From NCBI GenBank assembly GCA_000438255.1, contig FR901920.1, positions 1 to 10,388 of the forward strand: a stretch of DNA of 10,388 bases. The letters run 5' to 3'. The position numbers and the translations under genes were made by a program. Position 1 is the first letter of the stretch. Each line of letters opens with the position of its first letter. The stretch is from Clostridium sp. CAG:389. GTDB taxonomy: Bacteria > Bacillota > Clostridia > TANB77 > CAG-508. The notes beneath the pieces are model-generated. The model was given only the letters and a program-made list of their open reading frames with translations. It searched no databases and had not been told where the DNA came from. Of this stretch, positions 1 through 5,392 are shown piece after piece.

Positions 1-61
1 AAATTTAAAAGAGCAACACCTCAAAATCGTTATCCAGTGACCACAAGATGACATTTTTTTG

Positions 62-87
62 TGTCGAAAACTTCTGTAAAATCGACA
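62..87. promoter_or_regulatory. Spo0A-box-like pair upstream of the spoIIA operon
   Basis: Positions 62-68 read TGTCGAA, an exact match to the 0A box TGNCGAA bound by phosphorylated Spo0A. Positions 81-87 read TGTCGAT on the opposite strand, one mismatch from the same box. The 9-mer AAAACTTCT occurs next to each site, at 67-75 and 87-95, exactly 20 bases apart (about two helical turns). The sites lie 40 and 21 bases upstream of the proposed -35. Spo0A is the known activator of spoIIA in Bacillus and Clostridium, so location and motif agree. Actual binding is inferred. Confidence 0.6.
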
Positions 88-107
88 AAACTTCTATTTT
101 TTTGCTA

Positions 108-136
108 TTGGAAAAAAATGGAAAAAGATTTATAAT
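108..136 (+). promoter_or_regulatory. Promoter of the spoIIA operon
   Basis: TTGGAA at 108-113 and TATAAT at 131-136 are separated by 17 bases, a good sigma-A arrangement with a perfect -10. The start of transcription would be near 143. The -35 region (107-115, ATTGGAAAA) also matches the sigma-H -35 pattern RNAGGAWWW at 8 of 9 positions, but no GAAT-type sigma-H -10 sits at the usual distance. Known spoIIA operons use sigma-H with Spo0A, while spoIIG-type promoters use sigma-A with Spo0A. The sequence here favours sigma-A, without excluding sigma-H. Confidence 0.6.
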
Positions 137-179
137 ACATACATAAAGCAAAAGAAAACTAAAAAAGGAGTGGACAAGG

Positions 180-209
180 TTGAATTTGATGGACCTAGTT
201 TATGCCTGA
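180..209 (+). CDS. Possible 9-residue leader peptide before spoIIAA
   Basis: A short reading frame TTG...TGA encodes MNLMDLVYA. It is preceded by a good Shine-Dalgarno sequence, AAGGAG at 165-170, nine bases before the TTG. It lies downstream of the predicted transcription start and is out of frame with spoIIAA. Its stop codon (207-209) is followed one base later by the GGGAGG (211-216) that should serve spoIIAA, so translation of this mini-ORF could influence initiation at spoIIAA. Hydrophobic, with no recognised family. The ribosome binding site is better placed than that of spoIIAA itself, which is the main reason to take the frame seriously. Chance occurrence is quite possible. Confidence 0.35.
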   Translation: MNLMDLVYA

Positions 210-229
210 AGGGAGGAACATCATAAAAT

Positions 230-541
230 ATGGAATCAAAATTTTATGAAGATAAAAAGATGTTAGTTTTTAAAATCACAGATGAAATTGATGATTGTAG
301 TGTACAAAAGATAAGGAGGAGGGCTGATTATGAAATTGAAAGATATATGCCTAGAAAAGTTGTATTTGATTTTGATAGTGTTACTTTCATGGATAGTGCA
401 GGAATAGGTTTAATAATAGGAAGATACAAATTTACTAATATGCTTGGTGGAAAATTGGAAGTTGCAAATCTAACTCAAAGTGTAAGAAAAATATTTGAGA
501 TGAGTGGGATTTTAAGACTAATTCCAGTAACAGAATTATAA
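230..541 (+). CDS. spoIIAA: Anti-sigma F factor antagonist SpoIIAA
   Basis: This is a single-STAS-domain protein of 103 residues, slightly shorter than the roughly 117 of Bacillus. In its unphosphorylated form it binds SpoIIAB and frees sigma-F; SpoIIAB inactivates it by phosphorylating one serine. That serine is visible as Ser56 in FMDSAGIGLIIGRYK (residues 53-67), which is nearly identical to the Bacillus motif FMDSSGLGVILGRYK. The N-terminal strand and EIDD segment (19-22) fit the STAS nucleotide-interacting face. ATG 230 is the first possible start, because an in-frame TAA lies at 224-226; GGGAGG at 211-216 is a somewhat distant ribosome binding site (13 bases). It is the first gene of spoIIAA-spoIIAB-sigF, with 23 bases to spoIIAB. 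The protein acts in the cytoplasm of the forespore. Confidence 0.96.
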   Translation: MESKFYEDKKMLVFKITDEIDDCSVQKIRRRADYEIERYMPRKVVFDFDSVTFMDSAGIGLIIGRYKFTNMLGGKLEVANLTQSVRKIFEMSGILRLIPVTEL

Positions 542-564
542 GTAAGAAAGGAAAAATATTTATT

Positions 565-1044
565 ATGAAAGAACAAATTGAAAATGAGATGAAATTAGAA
601 TTTTTAAATAAGGGTGCGAATGAAGCTTTTGCAAGGATTACAGTTGCGGCGTTTGCATCACAATTGGATCCTACAATTGAGGAATTAGCAGATATAAAAA
701 CAGCAGTTTCAGAAGCGGTTACGAATTGTATAATTCATGCATATGAAAATAGGCAAGGAATAATAAAAATAAATGCTGAATTGAAAGGTAATGAAATAAT
801 AATTCAAATATCAGATAATGGGAAAGGAATAGAAAATGTAGATGTTGCCAAAGAGCCATTATATACAACAAAACCTAATTTAGAAAGGTCTGGAATGGGT
901 TTTACAATAATGGAAAGTTTTATGGATACAATGAAAGTGGAATCAATTGTTGGGTTAGGTACAAAAGTCACATTGACAAAAACTATAAAAAAACATGAGG
1001 AAGAGATTGACGGAAGTCAATTAACAGCTTTAACAAAAGAATAA
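565..1044 (+). CDS. spoIIAB: Anti-sigma F factor / serine kinase SpoIIAB
   Basis: This is a GHKL-fold ATPase that holds sigma-F inactive and phosphorylates SpoIIAA. The N box carries Glu50 and Asn54 (SEAVTNCIIHAY, 49-60), the G1 box is DNGKGI (84-89, Asp84), and the lid plus G2 box run EPLYTTKPNLERSGMGFTIM (97-116). The NEAFAR segment (19-24) matches the N-terminal region used for partner contacts in SpoIIAB. At 159 residues it is about a dozen longer than the Bacillus protein, and the extra residues form a charged C-terminal tail (from about 143: KKHEEEIDG and on). The start ATG is preceded by AAAGGA (547-552). It is second in the operon, with 18 bases to sigF. All ATP-binding residues I can check are present, so it should be active. 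Confidence 0.97.
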   Translation: MKEQIENEMKLEFLNKGANEAFARITVAAFASQLDPTIEELADIKTAVSEAVTNCIIHAYENRQGIIKINAELKGNEIIIQISDNGKGIENVDVAKEPLYTTKPNLERSGMGFTIMESFMDTMKVESIVGLGTKVTLTKTIKKHEEEIDGSQLTALTKE

Positions 1045-1062
1045 ATAGGGGTAAGTGTACAT

Positions 1063-1791
1063 ATGTATGAAAATAATATTAATTCAATAAAAAGAGCCCA
1101 GGATGGTGACAAATTTGAAATGGATAAACTTATTAGAGATAATAATGGGCTTATTTGGAGTATTGTAAAAAGATTTATGAACAGAGGATATGAAGTAGAA
1201 GATTTATATCAGATAGGATGTATAGGTTTTATAAAATCAATAAAAAGATTTGATACAAATTTTGAAGTAAAATTATCAACATATTCAGTACCATACATAT
1301 TAGGAGAAATAAAAAGATTTATAAGAGATGATGGACCTATTAAAGTTAGTAGAAGTATAAAAGAATTGAACACAAAAATAAATGAATTAAAAAGGCAGTA
1401 TTTATTAAATGGAAAAGAAATTACTTTGGAGCAAATTTGTAAGGAGTTAAAGATACAAAAAGAGGATGCTATAATTGCAATGGAGTCGACAAATGCAGTT
1501 GAATCAATGGATGCAGCAGCAAATGCTGAAAATAAAGATGGTAAACAAATGACTATTTTTGATAAGCTGTCAACAGGAAAAAATGAGGAAGAGTTGATTA
1601 CTAATAAAATGGTTATTAATCAATTATTAAACGAATTGAAAGATAGAGATAAAGAAATTATTTTATTGAGATTTTTTAAAGAAAAAACTCAGACAGAAGT
1701 TGCAAATATTCTTGGCATAAGTCAAGTTCAAGTTTCTAGAATTGAAAGAAAAATATTAAATGAGATGAAAGCAAAATTGACTTCTGCATAA
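1063..1791 (+). CDS. sigF: Sporulation sigma factor SigF (early forespore)
   Basis: This is a sigma-70-family factor of 242 residues. Region 2 is clear at about 31-97, with DLYQIGCIGFIKSI (47-60) for core binding and STYSVPYILGEIKRFIRDDG (72-91) for -10 recognition, followed by IKVSRSIKEL at the start of region 3. Region 4 spans about 185-238, with a helix-turn-helix at about 209-229 (QTEVANILGISQVQVSRIER). The RDDG in region 2 and the position directly after spoIIAB argue for SigF and against its paralogue SigG, which has RDNN in Bacillus. The ribosome binding site AGGGGT (1047-1052) lies 10 bases before ATG. SpoIIAB keeps SigF inactive until septation; it then transcribes early forespore genes, probably including spoIIQ in this window. 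Confidence 0.96.
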   Translation: MYENNINSIKRAQDGDKFEMDKLIRDNNGLIWSIVKRFMNRGYEVEDLYQIGCIGFIKSIKRFDTNFEVKLSTYSVPYILGEIKRFIRDDGPIKVSRSIKELNTKINELKRQYLLNGKEITLEQICKELKIQKEDAIIAMESTNAVESMDAAANAENKDGKQMTIFDKLSTGKNEEELITNKMVINQLLNELKDRDKEIILLRFFKEKTQTEVANILGISQVQVSRIERKILNEMKAKLTSA

Positions 1792-1828
1792 AAATTTTTA
1801 CATTAAAATAAAAAACGGAGTGATTGTA

Positions 1829-2857
1829 TTGAAAAAAATTTTAATTTATCTACTATCATTTATTTTAATAATTTTTATAATTCCAGCACTTTTAACTAGA
1901 AGAACATTACCAGTAAATTCAAATGAAAAAATAAGTAATCAAGAAGAACAAAATGTTGAAAATCAGACACAAACAAGCAATCAAAATGAATATAATTATA
2001 GCAAATATGGAACGATATCATTATTGCATAAAAAAACTGGAGAGGTTGAACAAGTGAATTTAGATGAGTACTTATGTAATGTGGTATCAGCAGAAATGCC
2101 TGCAAATTATGAAATAGAGGCATTAAAAGCCCAAGCGATAGTTGCACGTACATATACAATATATAAAATATTAAATAAAAAACATGATACGGCAGATATA
2201 TGTGATGATTCAACTTGTTGCCAAGCTTGGATTTCAAAAGATGATAGATTAGCAAGATGGGAAGAAAGTCAAAGAGAAAGCAATTGGCAAAAAATAGTTA
2301 GTGCTGTAAATGATACAAAAGGGAAGATTATAACATATGATGATAAACCAATTGATGCATTTTTTCACTCAAATAGTGGTGGTGTAACAGAAGTACCAGT
2401 AAATGTATGGGGTGGTACAGGATATCCATATTTGCAAAGTGTAGAAACATCAGGAGAGGATACTTATACTCAATATTCATCTGAGGTTGTATTTACACAG
2501 GAACAGTTAATAAATAAATTAAAAGAAAAATATTCTGATATATCAATAGATTTTTCAAATAGCGATGATATAAAAATTATGGAATATACGGAAAGTACAA
2601 GAGTTAAAACAGTTAAGTTTGGAAATCATGAAATTTCTGGTGTAGAGGCTAGGTCTTTGCTTGGATTAAGGTCTACTAATTTTGAGATTAGTATAGATGA
2701 TGATAATATAAAGTTTTCTGTTAAGGGATATGGCCATGGTGTTGGTATGAGTCAAACTGGGGCTGATAGTATGGCTAAACAGGGAAGTAGTGCAGAGGAT
2801 ATTATTAAACATTTTTATACAGGTGTTGAAGTTTCAGAAGTAAATATTTTAAAATAA
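1829..2857 (+). CDS. spoIID: Stage II sporulation protein D, engulfment lytic transglycosylase
   Basis: SpoIID cleaves glycan strands stripped of stem peptides by SpoIIP and so drives engulfment. The start is taken as TTG 1829, because CGGAG (1816-1820) lies eight bases before it; the in-frame GTG at 1820 overlaps that ribosome binding site. This gives 342 residues. A membrane anchor lies at about 4-22, then a polar Gln/Asn-rich linker to about 55, then the SpoIID domain. Glu89 in VVSAEMP (85-91) fits the catalytic glutamate, and GYGHGVGMSQ marks the C-terminal part. His119, Cys125, Cys130 and Cys131 form a His/Cys cluster resembling the zinc site reported for Clostridioides difficile SpoIID. 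It follows sigF by only 37 bases with no terminator, which is unusual because spoIID is normally a sigma-E mother-cell gene. I could not find a convincing sigma-E promoter. Confidence 0.94.
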   Translation: MKKILIYLLSFILIIFIIPALLTRRTLPVNSNEKISNQEEQNVENQTQTSNQNEYNYSKYGTISLLHKKTGEVEQVNLDEYLCNVVSAEMPANYEIEALKAQAIVARTYTIYKILNKKHDTADICDDSTCCQAWISKDDRLARWEESQRESNWQKIVSAVNDTKGKIITYDDKPIDAFFHSNSGGVTEVPVNVWGGTGYPYLQSVETSGEDTYTQYSSEVVFTQEQLINKLKEKYSDISIDFSNSDDIKIMEYTESTRVKTVKFGNHEISGVEARSLLGLRSTNFEISIDDDNIKFSVKGYGHGVGMSQTGADSMAKQGSSAEDIIKHFYTGVEVSEVNILK

Positions 2858-2862
2858 GAAAT

Positions 2863-2891
2863 GTATATTTTTATAAAATCCGGAAATAATT
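2863..2891 (+). promoter_or_regulatory. Sigma-F-type promoter of spoIIQ
   Basis: GTATA at 2863-2867 matches the sigma-F -35 (GYATA). GGAAATAATT at 2882-2891 matches the sigma-F -10 pattern GGNRANAHTR at all positions but the last. The spacer is 14 bases, about one short of the usual value as I recall it. The site lies between the spoIID stop and the ribosome binding site of spoIIQ. spoIIQ is a known sigma-F target in Bacillus and Clostridioides difficile, so motif and context support each other. No sigma-A promoter is visible in this gap. Confidence 0.65.
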
Positions 2892-2922
2892 GTAATATAA
2901 ACAAAAAATTAAGGAGGATTTT

Positions 2923-3768
2923 ATGAAAAGAGATATTGGAAGAAAAAATAAAGAAGACATGAATATGAAAATAATAAAATATTCAGCAATTGCAGTGGCA
3001 ATACTTACATTAATAGTATTTGGAGCATTAATATATAGTAAAAAATTAAATGATACAATAAAAGAAGGAACACTAACAGGAGAACAATTATCAAGTATAT
3101 TAAACAATGCAAATTCATCAAGTGAAAATACAGAAAGTGCAAGTTCTGAAATCGGAAAAAGTGTAAATGAAGTTTCTAATGAGATAAAAGAAAATCAAAA
3201 TATTAATAAAACTACAAACAATTTAAATACGAGTAATTCAACAACTAAAAATACAGAATCAAAAAGTAATAATGTTTTAACAACAAATAGCGTAAATTCA
3301 AATAATACAACAAATCAAACTAATAGTAAACCAGAAGAAAATACAGAAAAAACAAATGTAAAATTAAGTTTTGAAAAACCTGTTGAAGGTGATATTGTAA
3401 GAGATTTTGCAGTTGATAATTTAATATATTCAAATACTTTACAAGAGTGGACAACACATACAGGTGTTGATATAAAAGCTGATAAAACAACAATTGTAAA
3501 AGCTGCGGAATCTGGTATTGTAAAAACTATAAAAAATGATCCTAGATACGGTTTAACTGTTATTGTTGAACATGAAAATGGATTTCAAACAGTTTATTCT
3601 AATTTATTAACATCTGAGTTTGTTGTAGAAGGAGAAAAAGTGGAGAAAGGTCAGTCTCTTGGAACTGTTGGAAACACAGCAGCTTTTGAAATAGCAGATG
3701 ATGCACATCTTCATTTTGAAATTTTGAAGGATTCTGTCCAAGTTGATCCTAATATATATTTAAAATAA
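2923..3768 (+). CDS. spoIIQ: Stage II sporulation protein Q, M23/LytM domain
   Basis: This is a forespore membrane protein that bridges the intermembrane space to SpoIIIAH during engulfment. A short cytoplasmic N-terminus is followed by one membrane segment (18-38), a low-complexity Asn/Ser/Thr linker (about 60-145) and a LytM/M23 domain (about 150-281). The zinc ligands are complete: His179 and Asp183 in HTGVD, and His262 and His264 in AHLHFE. Bacillus SpoIIQ has a degenerate site, whereas C. difficile SpoIIQ keeps zinc-binding residues, so this protein is of the clostridial type and could be a working endopeptidase. The ribosome binding site AAGGAGG (2911-2917) lies five bases before ATG. 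It sits directly after spoIID as in C. difficile, and behind a sigma-F-type promoter. A generic M23 peptidase is the alternative, but the context makes SpoIIQ much more likely. Confidence 0.9.
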   Translation: MKRDIGRKNKEDMNMKIIKYSAIAVAILTLIVFGALIYSKKLNDTIKEGTLTGEQLSSILNNANSSSENTESASSEIGKSVNEVSNEIKENQNINKTTNNLNTSNSTTKNTESKSNNVLTTNSVNSNNTTNQTNSKPEENTEKTNVKLSFEKPVEGDIVRDFAVDNLIYSNTLQEWTTHTGVDIKADKTTIVKAAESGIVKTIKNDPRYGLTVIVEHENGFQTVYSNLLTSEFVVEGEKVEKGQSLGTVGNTAAFEIADDAHLHFEILKDSVQVDPNIYLK

Positions 3769-3784
3769 GTTATTTAATGGTTAT

Positions 3785-3825
3785 AATTCACAGTTTCTAT
3801 ACAAATATTATAGAAACTGTGAATT
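3785..3825 (+). terminator. Long perfect inverted repeat after spoIIQ, probable terminator
   Basis: The arms 3785-3801 and 3809-3825 are perfectly complementary over 17 base pairs, with a 7-base loop. Wobble and A-T pairs extend the stem four more positions outward. It begins 16 bases after the spoIIQ stop, as a terminator should. The tail is only a weak T-run (3831-3835), so it may act as an mRNA 3' stabiliser or a protein-binding palindrome instead of a clean intrinsic terminator. Confidence 0.5.
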
Positions 3826-3859
3826 GTGATATTTTAGGGAAATAGTTCTTTTGATTCTA

Positions 3860-3886
3860 TTGAAAAAATATCAAAAATAGTATAAT
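3860..3886 (+). promoter_or_regulatory. Probable sigma-A promoter of the DUF3006/MBL pair
   Basis: TATAAT at 3881-3886 is a perfect -10. TTGAAA at 3860-3865 is a reasonable -35, but the spacer is only 15 bases. Using TAATAT at 3883-3888 as the -10 restores 17 bases. Transcription would start near 3893, about 43 bases before the DUF3006 gene. Confidence 0.5.
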
Positions 3887-3935
3887 ATATAAACATAAAA
3901 TTGAGATAGAGCAAAAAACAAGAGGAAGTGAAAAG

Positions 3936-4271
3936 ATGAATATTAATTTTATAGAGGAACTTGGAAAAGCAATAGAAAAAACATTAAGTAAACCACAAAA
4001 TATCAATGGGATAGAAAATGAAGAAATAGAGCTTGCACAGAAATTAGATGCAATAGAAGAATACACAATAGACAGATTTGAAGAAGATATGGTAGTAATA
4101 GAAAACAGAAAAACAGGAAAAATGAAAAATATAAAAAAAGAAAAAATATCACCAGAATGCAAAGAAGGAGACATTATAAAATGTATTAATGGAAAATATT
4201 TTTTAGATGTAGATGAAACAGAAAAAATAGAAAAAGATATAAAAGAAAAATATAATGATTTATGGGAATAA
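3936..4271 (+). CDS. DUF3006 domain protein
   Basis: This small cytoplasmic protein of 111 residues has no signal peptide or membrane segment. Residues 42-111 resemble the DUF3006 family: YTIDRFEEDMVVIE (43-56), a basic middle part, KEGDIIKC (76-83), and a YFLDVDET stretch leading to a charged helix at the end. Residues 1-40 are an acidic N-terminal addition that the basic family does not need. DUF3006 proteins are of unknown biochemical function and are often encoded directly before ComEC-like metallo-beta-lactamase-fold proteins, exactly as here. The gap to the next gene is 16 bases, so the two are probably co-transcribed and may work together. The ribosome binding site AGAGGAAG (3921-3928) lies seven bases before ATG. 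Confidence 0.8.
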   Translation: MNINFIEELGKAIEKTLSKPQNINGIENEEIELAQKLDAIEEYTIDRFEEDMVVIENRKTGKMKNIKKEKISPECKEGDIIKCINGKYFLDVDETEKIEKDIKEKYNDLWE

Positions 4272-4287
4272 GAAGGAAAAACACGAG

Positions 4288-5067
4288 ATGAGTAAAAGAA
4301 AAAACAAAAGAACTAATAAAAAAATAGTAAATACAATTGCATCATTAATTCTACTTGTAATACTTGCAATAGCAAGTCAAAATGAAAATTTTCAAAAATA
4401 TTTTGAAATAGATATAAACTCGCAAAACCAGCAAGCAACTGAAAATGAAATAAAGTCAACATCAGTAAGTTTTGAAAATGGAATAAAAAACATAGTTATA
4501 GAGTCAGGAGATATAAACAATGAAAATAATTTACATGTTTATTACATAGATGTAGGTCAAGCTGATAGTATATTAATTATGAATGAAAACCAATCAATTT
4601 TAATAGATGCAGGAAATAATGAAGATGGAGATTTGGTTGTAAATTTTATAAAGAATAAAGGAATCACGAAATTAGATTATGTTATTGGAACACATCCGCA
4701 TGAAGACCACATAGGAGGAATGGATGATGTTATAAATAATATAGATATTGATAAAATTTATTTACCGCCAATACAAACTAATACAAAAACATATCAAGAT
4801 GTATTGCAAGCAATAAAAGATAAAAATAAAAAAATTAGTTCATTAAAAAAAGGTGATAAGTTTAGCGTTGGAGAAGCTGAATTTGAGGTGATGACAGATT
4901 CTATTTTAGATAAAAGCAATTTGAATTTATCTTCAAATATTATAAAAATGGACTTTAATGGGACAAGTTTTTTATTTACGGGTGATGCTGAATCTGAAAA
5001 TGAAAAATCAATAACCTGGGGACCAATTGATGTTTTGAAAGTACGGACATCATGGTTCAACAACTAG
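4288..5067 (+). CDS. ComEC-like MBL-fold hydrolase, N-terminal part before a frameshift
   Basis: This is a metallo-beta-lactamase-fold protein of the ComEC/Rec2-related type. ATG 4288 is chosen because AGAAGG (4271-4276) precedes it; a longer in-frame start at 4255 would overlap the DUF3006 gene and lacks a ribosome binding site. An N-terminal membrane anchor (13-30) suggests the domain is exported. The core begins with HVYYIDVGQADS (83-94). Metal ligands are His136, His138, Asp140 and His141 (THPHEDH), and a further metal-site segment reads FTGDAES. The frame then runs from VLKV into RTSWFNN and stops at 5065-5067, losing GHHGS. Removing one base at about 5044 restores it. The substrate is unknown: nucleases and cyclic-nucleotide or phosphoester hydrolases share the fold. 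As it reads here, the product would lack its C-terminal third of the active site. Confidence 0.85.
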   Translation: MSKRKNKRTNKKIVNTIASLILLVILAIASQNENFQKYFEIDINSQNQQATENEIKSTSVSFENGIKNIVIESGDINNENNLHVYYIDVGQADSILIMNENQSILIDAGNNEDGDLVVNFIKNKGITKLDYVIGTHPHEDHIGGMDDVINNIDIDKIYLPPIQTNTKTYQDVLQAIKDKNKKISSLKKGDKFSVGEAEFEVMTDSILDKSNLNLSSNIIKMDFNGTSFLFTGDAESENEKSITWGPIDVLKVRTSWFNN

Positions 5068-5242
5068 TACATCTCAAAGTTTTTTGAATCAAATTAAACC
5101 TAAATATGCTATTATTTCTGTTGGGAAAAATAATGATTATGGACATCCGAAGAAAAAAATATTAGATAGATTAAAGAAGATTGGTGCTGAAATTTATAGA
5201 ACTGATGAATGTGGAACAATAGAGATTACTGTAACAAGGTAA
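5045..5242 (+). pseudogene. Displaced C-terminal part of the MBL-fold hydrolase (+1 frameshift)
   Basis: From 5045 the +1 frame reads GHHGSTTSTSQSFLNQIK and continues for 65 codons to TAA 5240-5242, including YAIISVGKNNDYGHP, a normal ComEC-like C-terminus. It has no start codon or ribosome binding site of its own, so it belongs to the gene beginning at 4288. The junction reads AAA GTA CGG ACA CAT-type sequence; the family expects GTA GGA CAT CAT, so one extra C (near 5044) explains everything. The downstream terminator overlaps this stop codon, which shows that the extended frame is the original one. The lesion may be a sequencing or assembly error, a recent mutation, or less likely a programmed +1 shift at the rare CGG codon. 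Confidence 0.85.
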
Positions 5243-5253
5243 TCTCTATTTTT
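5218..5253 (+). terminator. Intrinsic terminator of the DUF3006/MBL unit
   Basis: A perfect 12-base-pair stem (5218-5229 with 5239-5250) has a 9-base loop and ends in a T-run (5249-5253). The stem contains the TAA 5240-5242 that ends the frameshift-corrected hydrolase, so stop codon and terminator overlap. Confidence 0.8.
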
Positions 5254-5272
5254 ACAAATTCTTTGAAATCAC

Positions 5273-5301
5273 TTGACAGTTTACAATAATAAAGATAAAA
5301 T
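5273..5301 (+). promoter_or_regulatory. Strong sigma-A promoter of rny
   Basis: TTGACA (5273-5278, perfect consensus) and TAAAAT (5296-5301) are separated by exactly 17 bases. Transcription would start near 5308, giving a leader of about 85 bases before rny. It begins only 20 bases after the preceding terminator, so rny is an independent unit. Confidence 0.85.
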
Positions 5302-5392
5302 AGAATAGGTAAGAAAAAAATATATTAAAAGAAATAAAACGTATATATTTGATTCGTACATTGAAAATTTAATAAGAAAGAGGTGTAGATTC

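Noticed and set aside
1..51. Frames open from the left edge, ending at TGA 38-40 or TGA 49-51, possibly the end of an upstream gene.
   Set aside because: Only 12-16 codons are visible, in two competing frames, with no recognisable motif.
1740..1828. A sigma-E promoter for spoIID in the 3' end of sigF or the short gap.
   Set aside because: CATAAAAAT at 1787 resembles a -10, but no fitting -35 lies 13-16 bases upstream; other pairs had wrong spacing.
1820..1828. GTG at 1820 as the spoIID start.
   Set aside because: It overlaps the ribosome binding site CGGAG; TTG 1829 is eight bases downstream of that site.
3241..3360. Asn/Ser/Thr codon repetition in spoIIQ as a tandem DNA repeat.
   Set aside because: Low-complexity linker coding sequence without a regular repeat unit.
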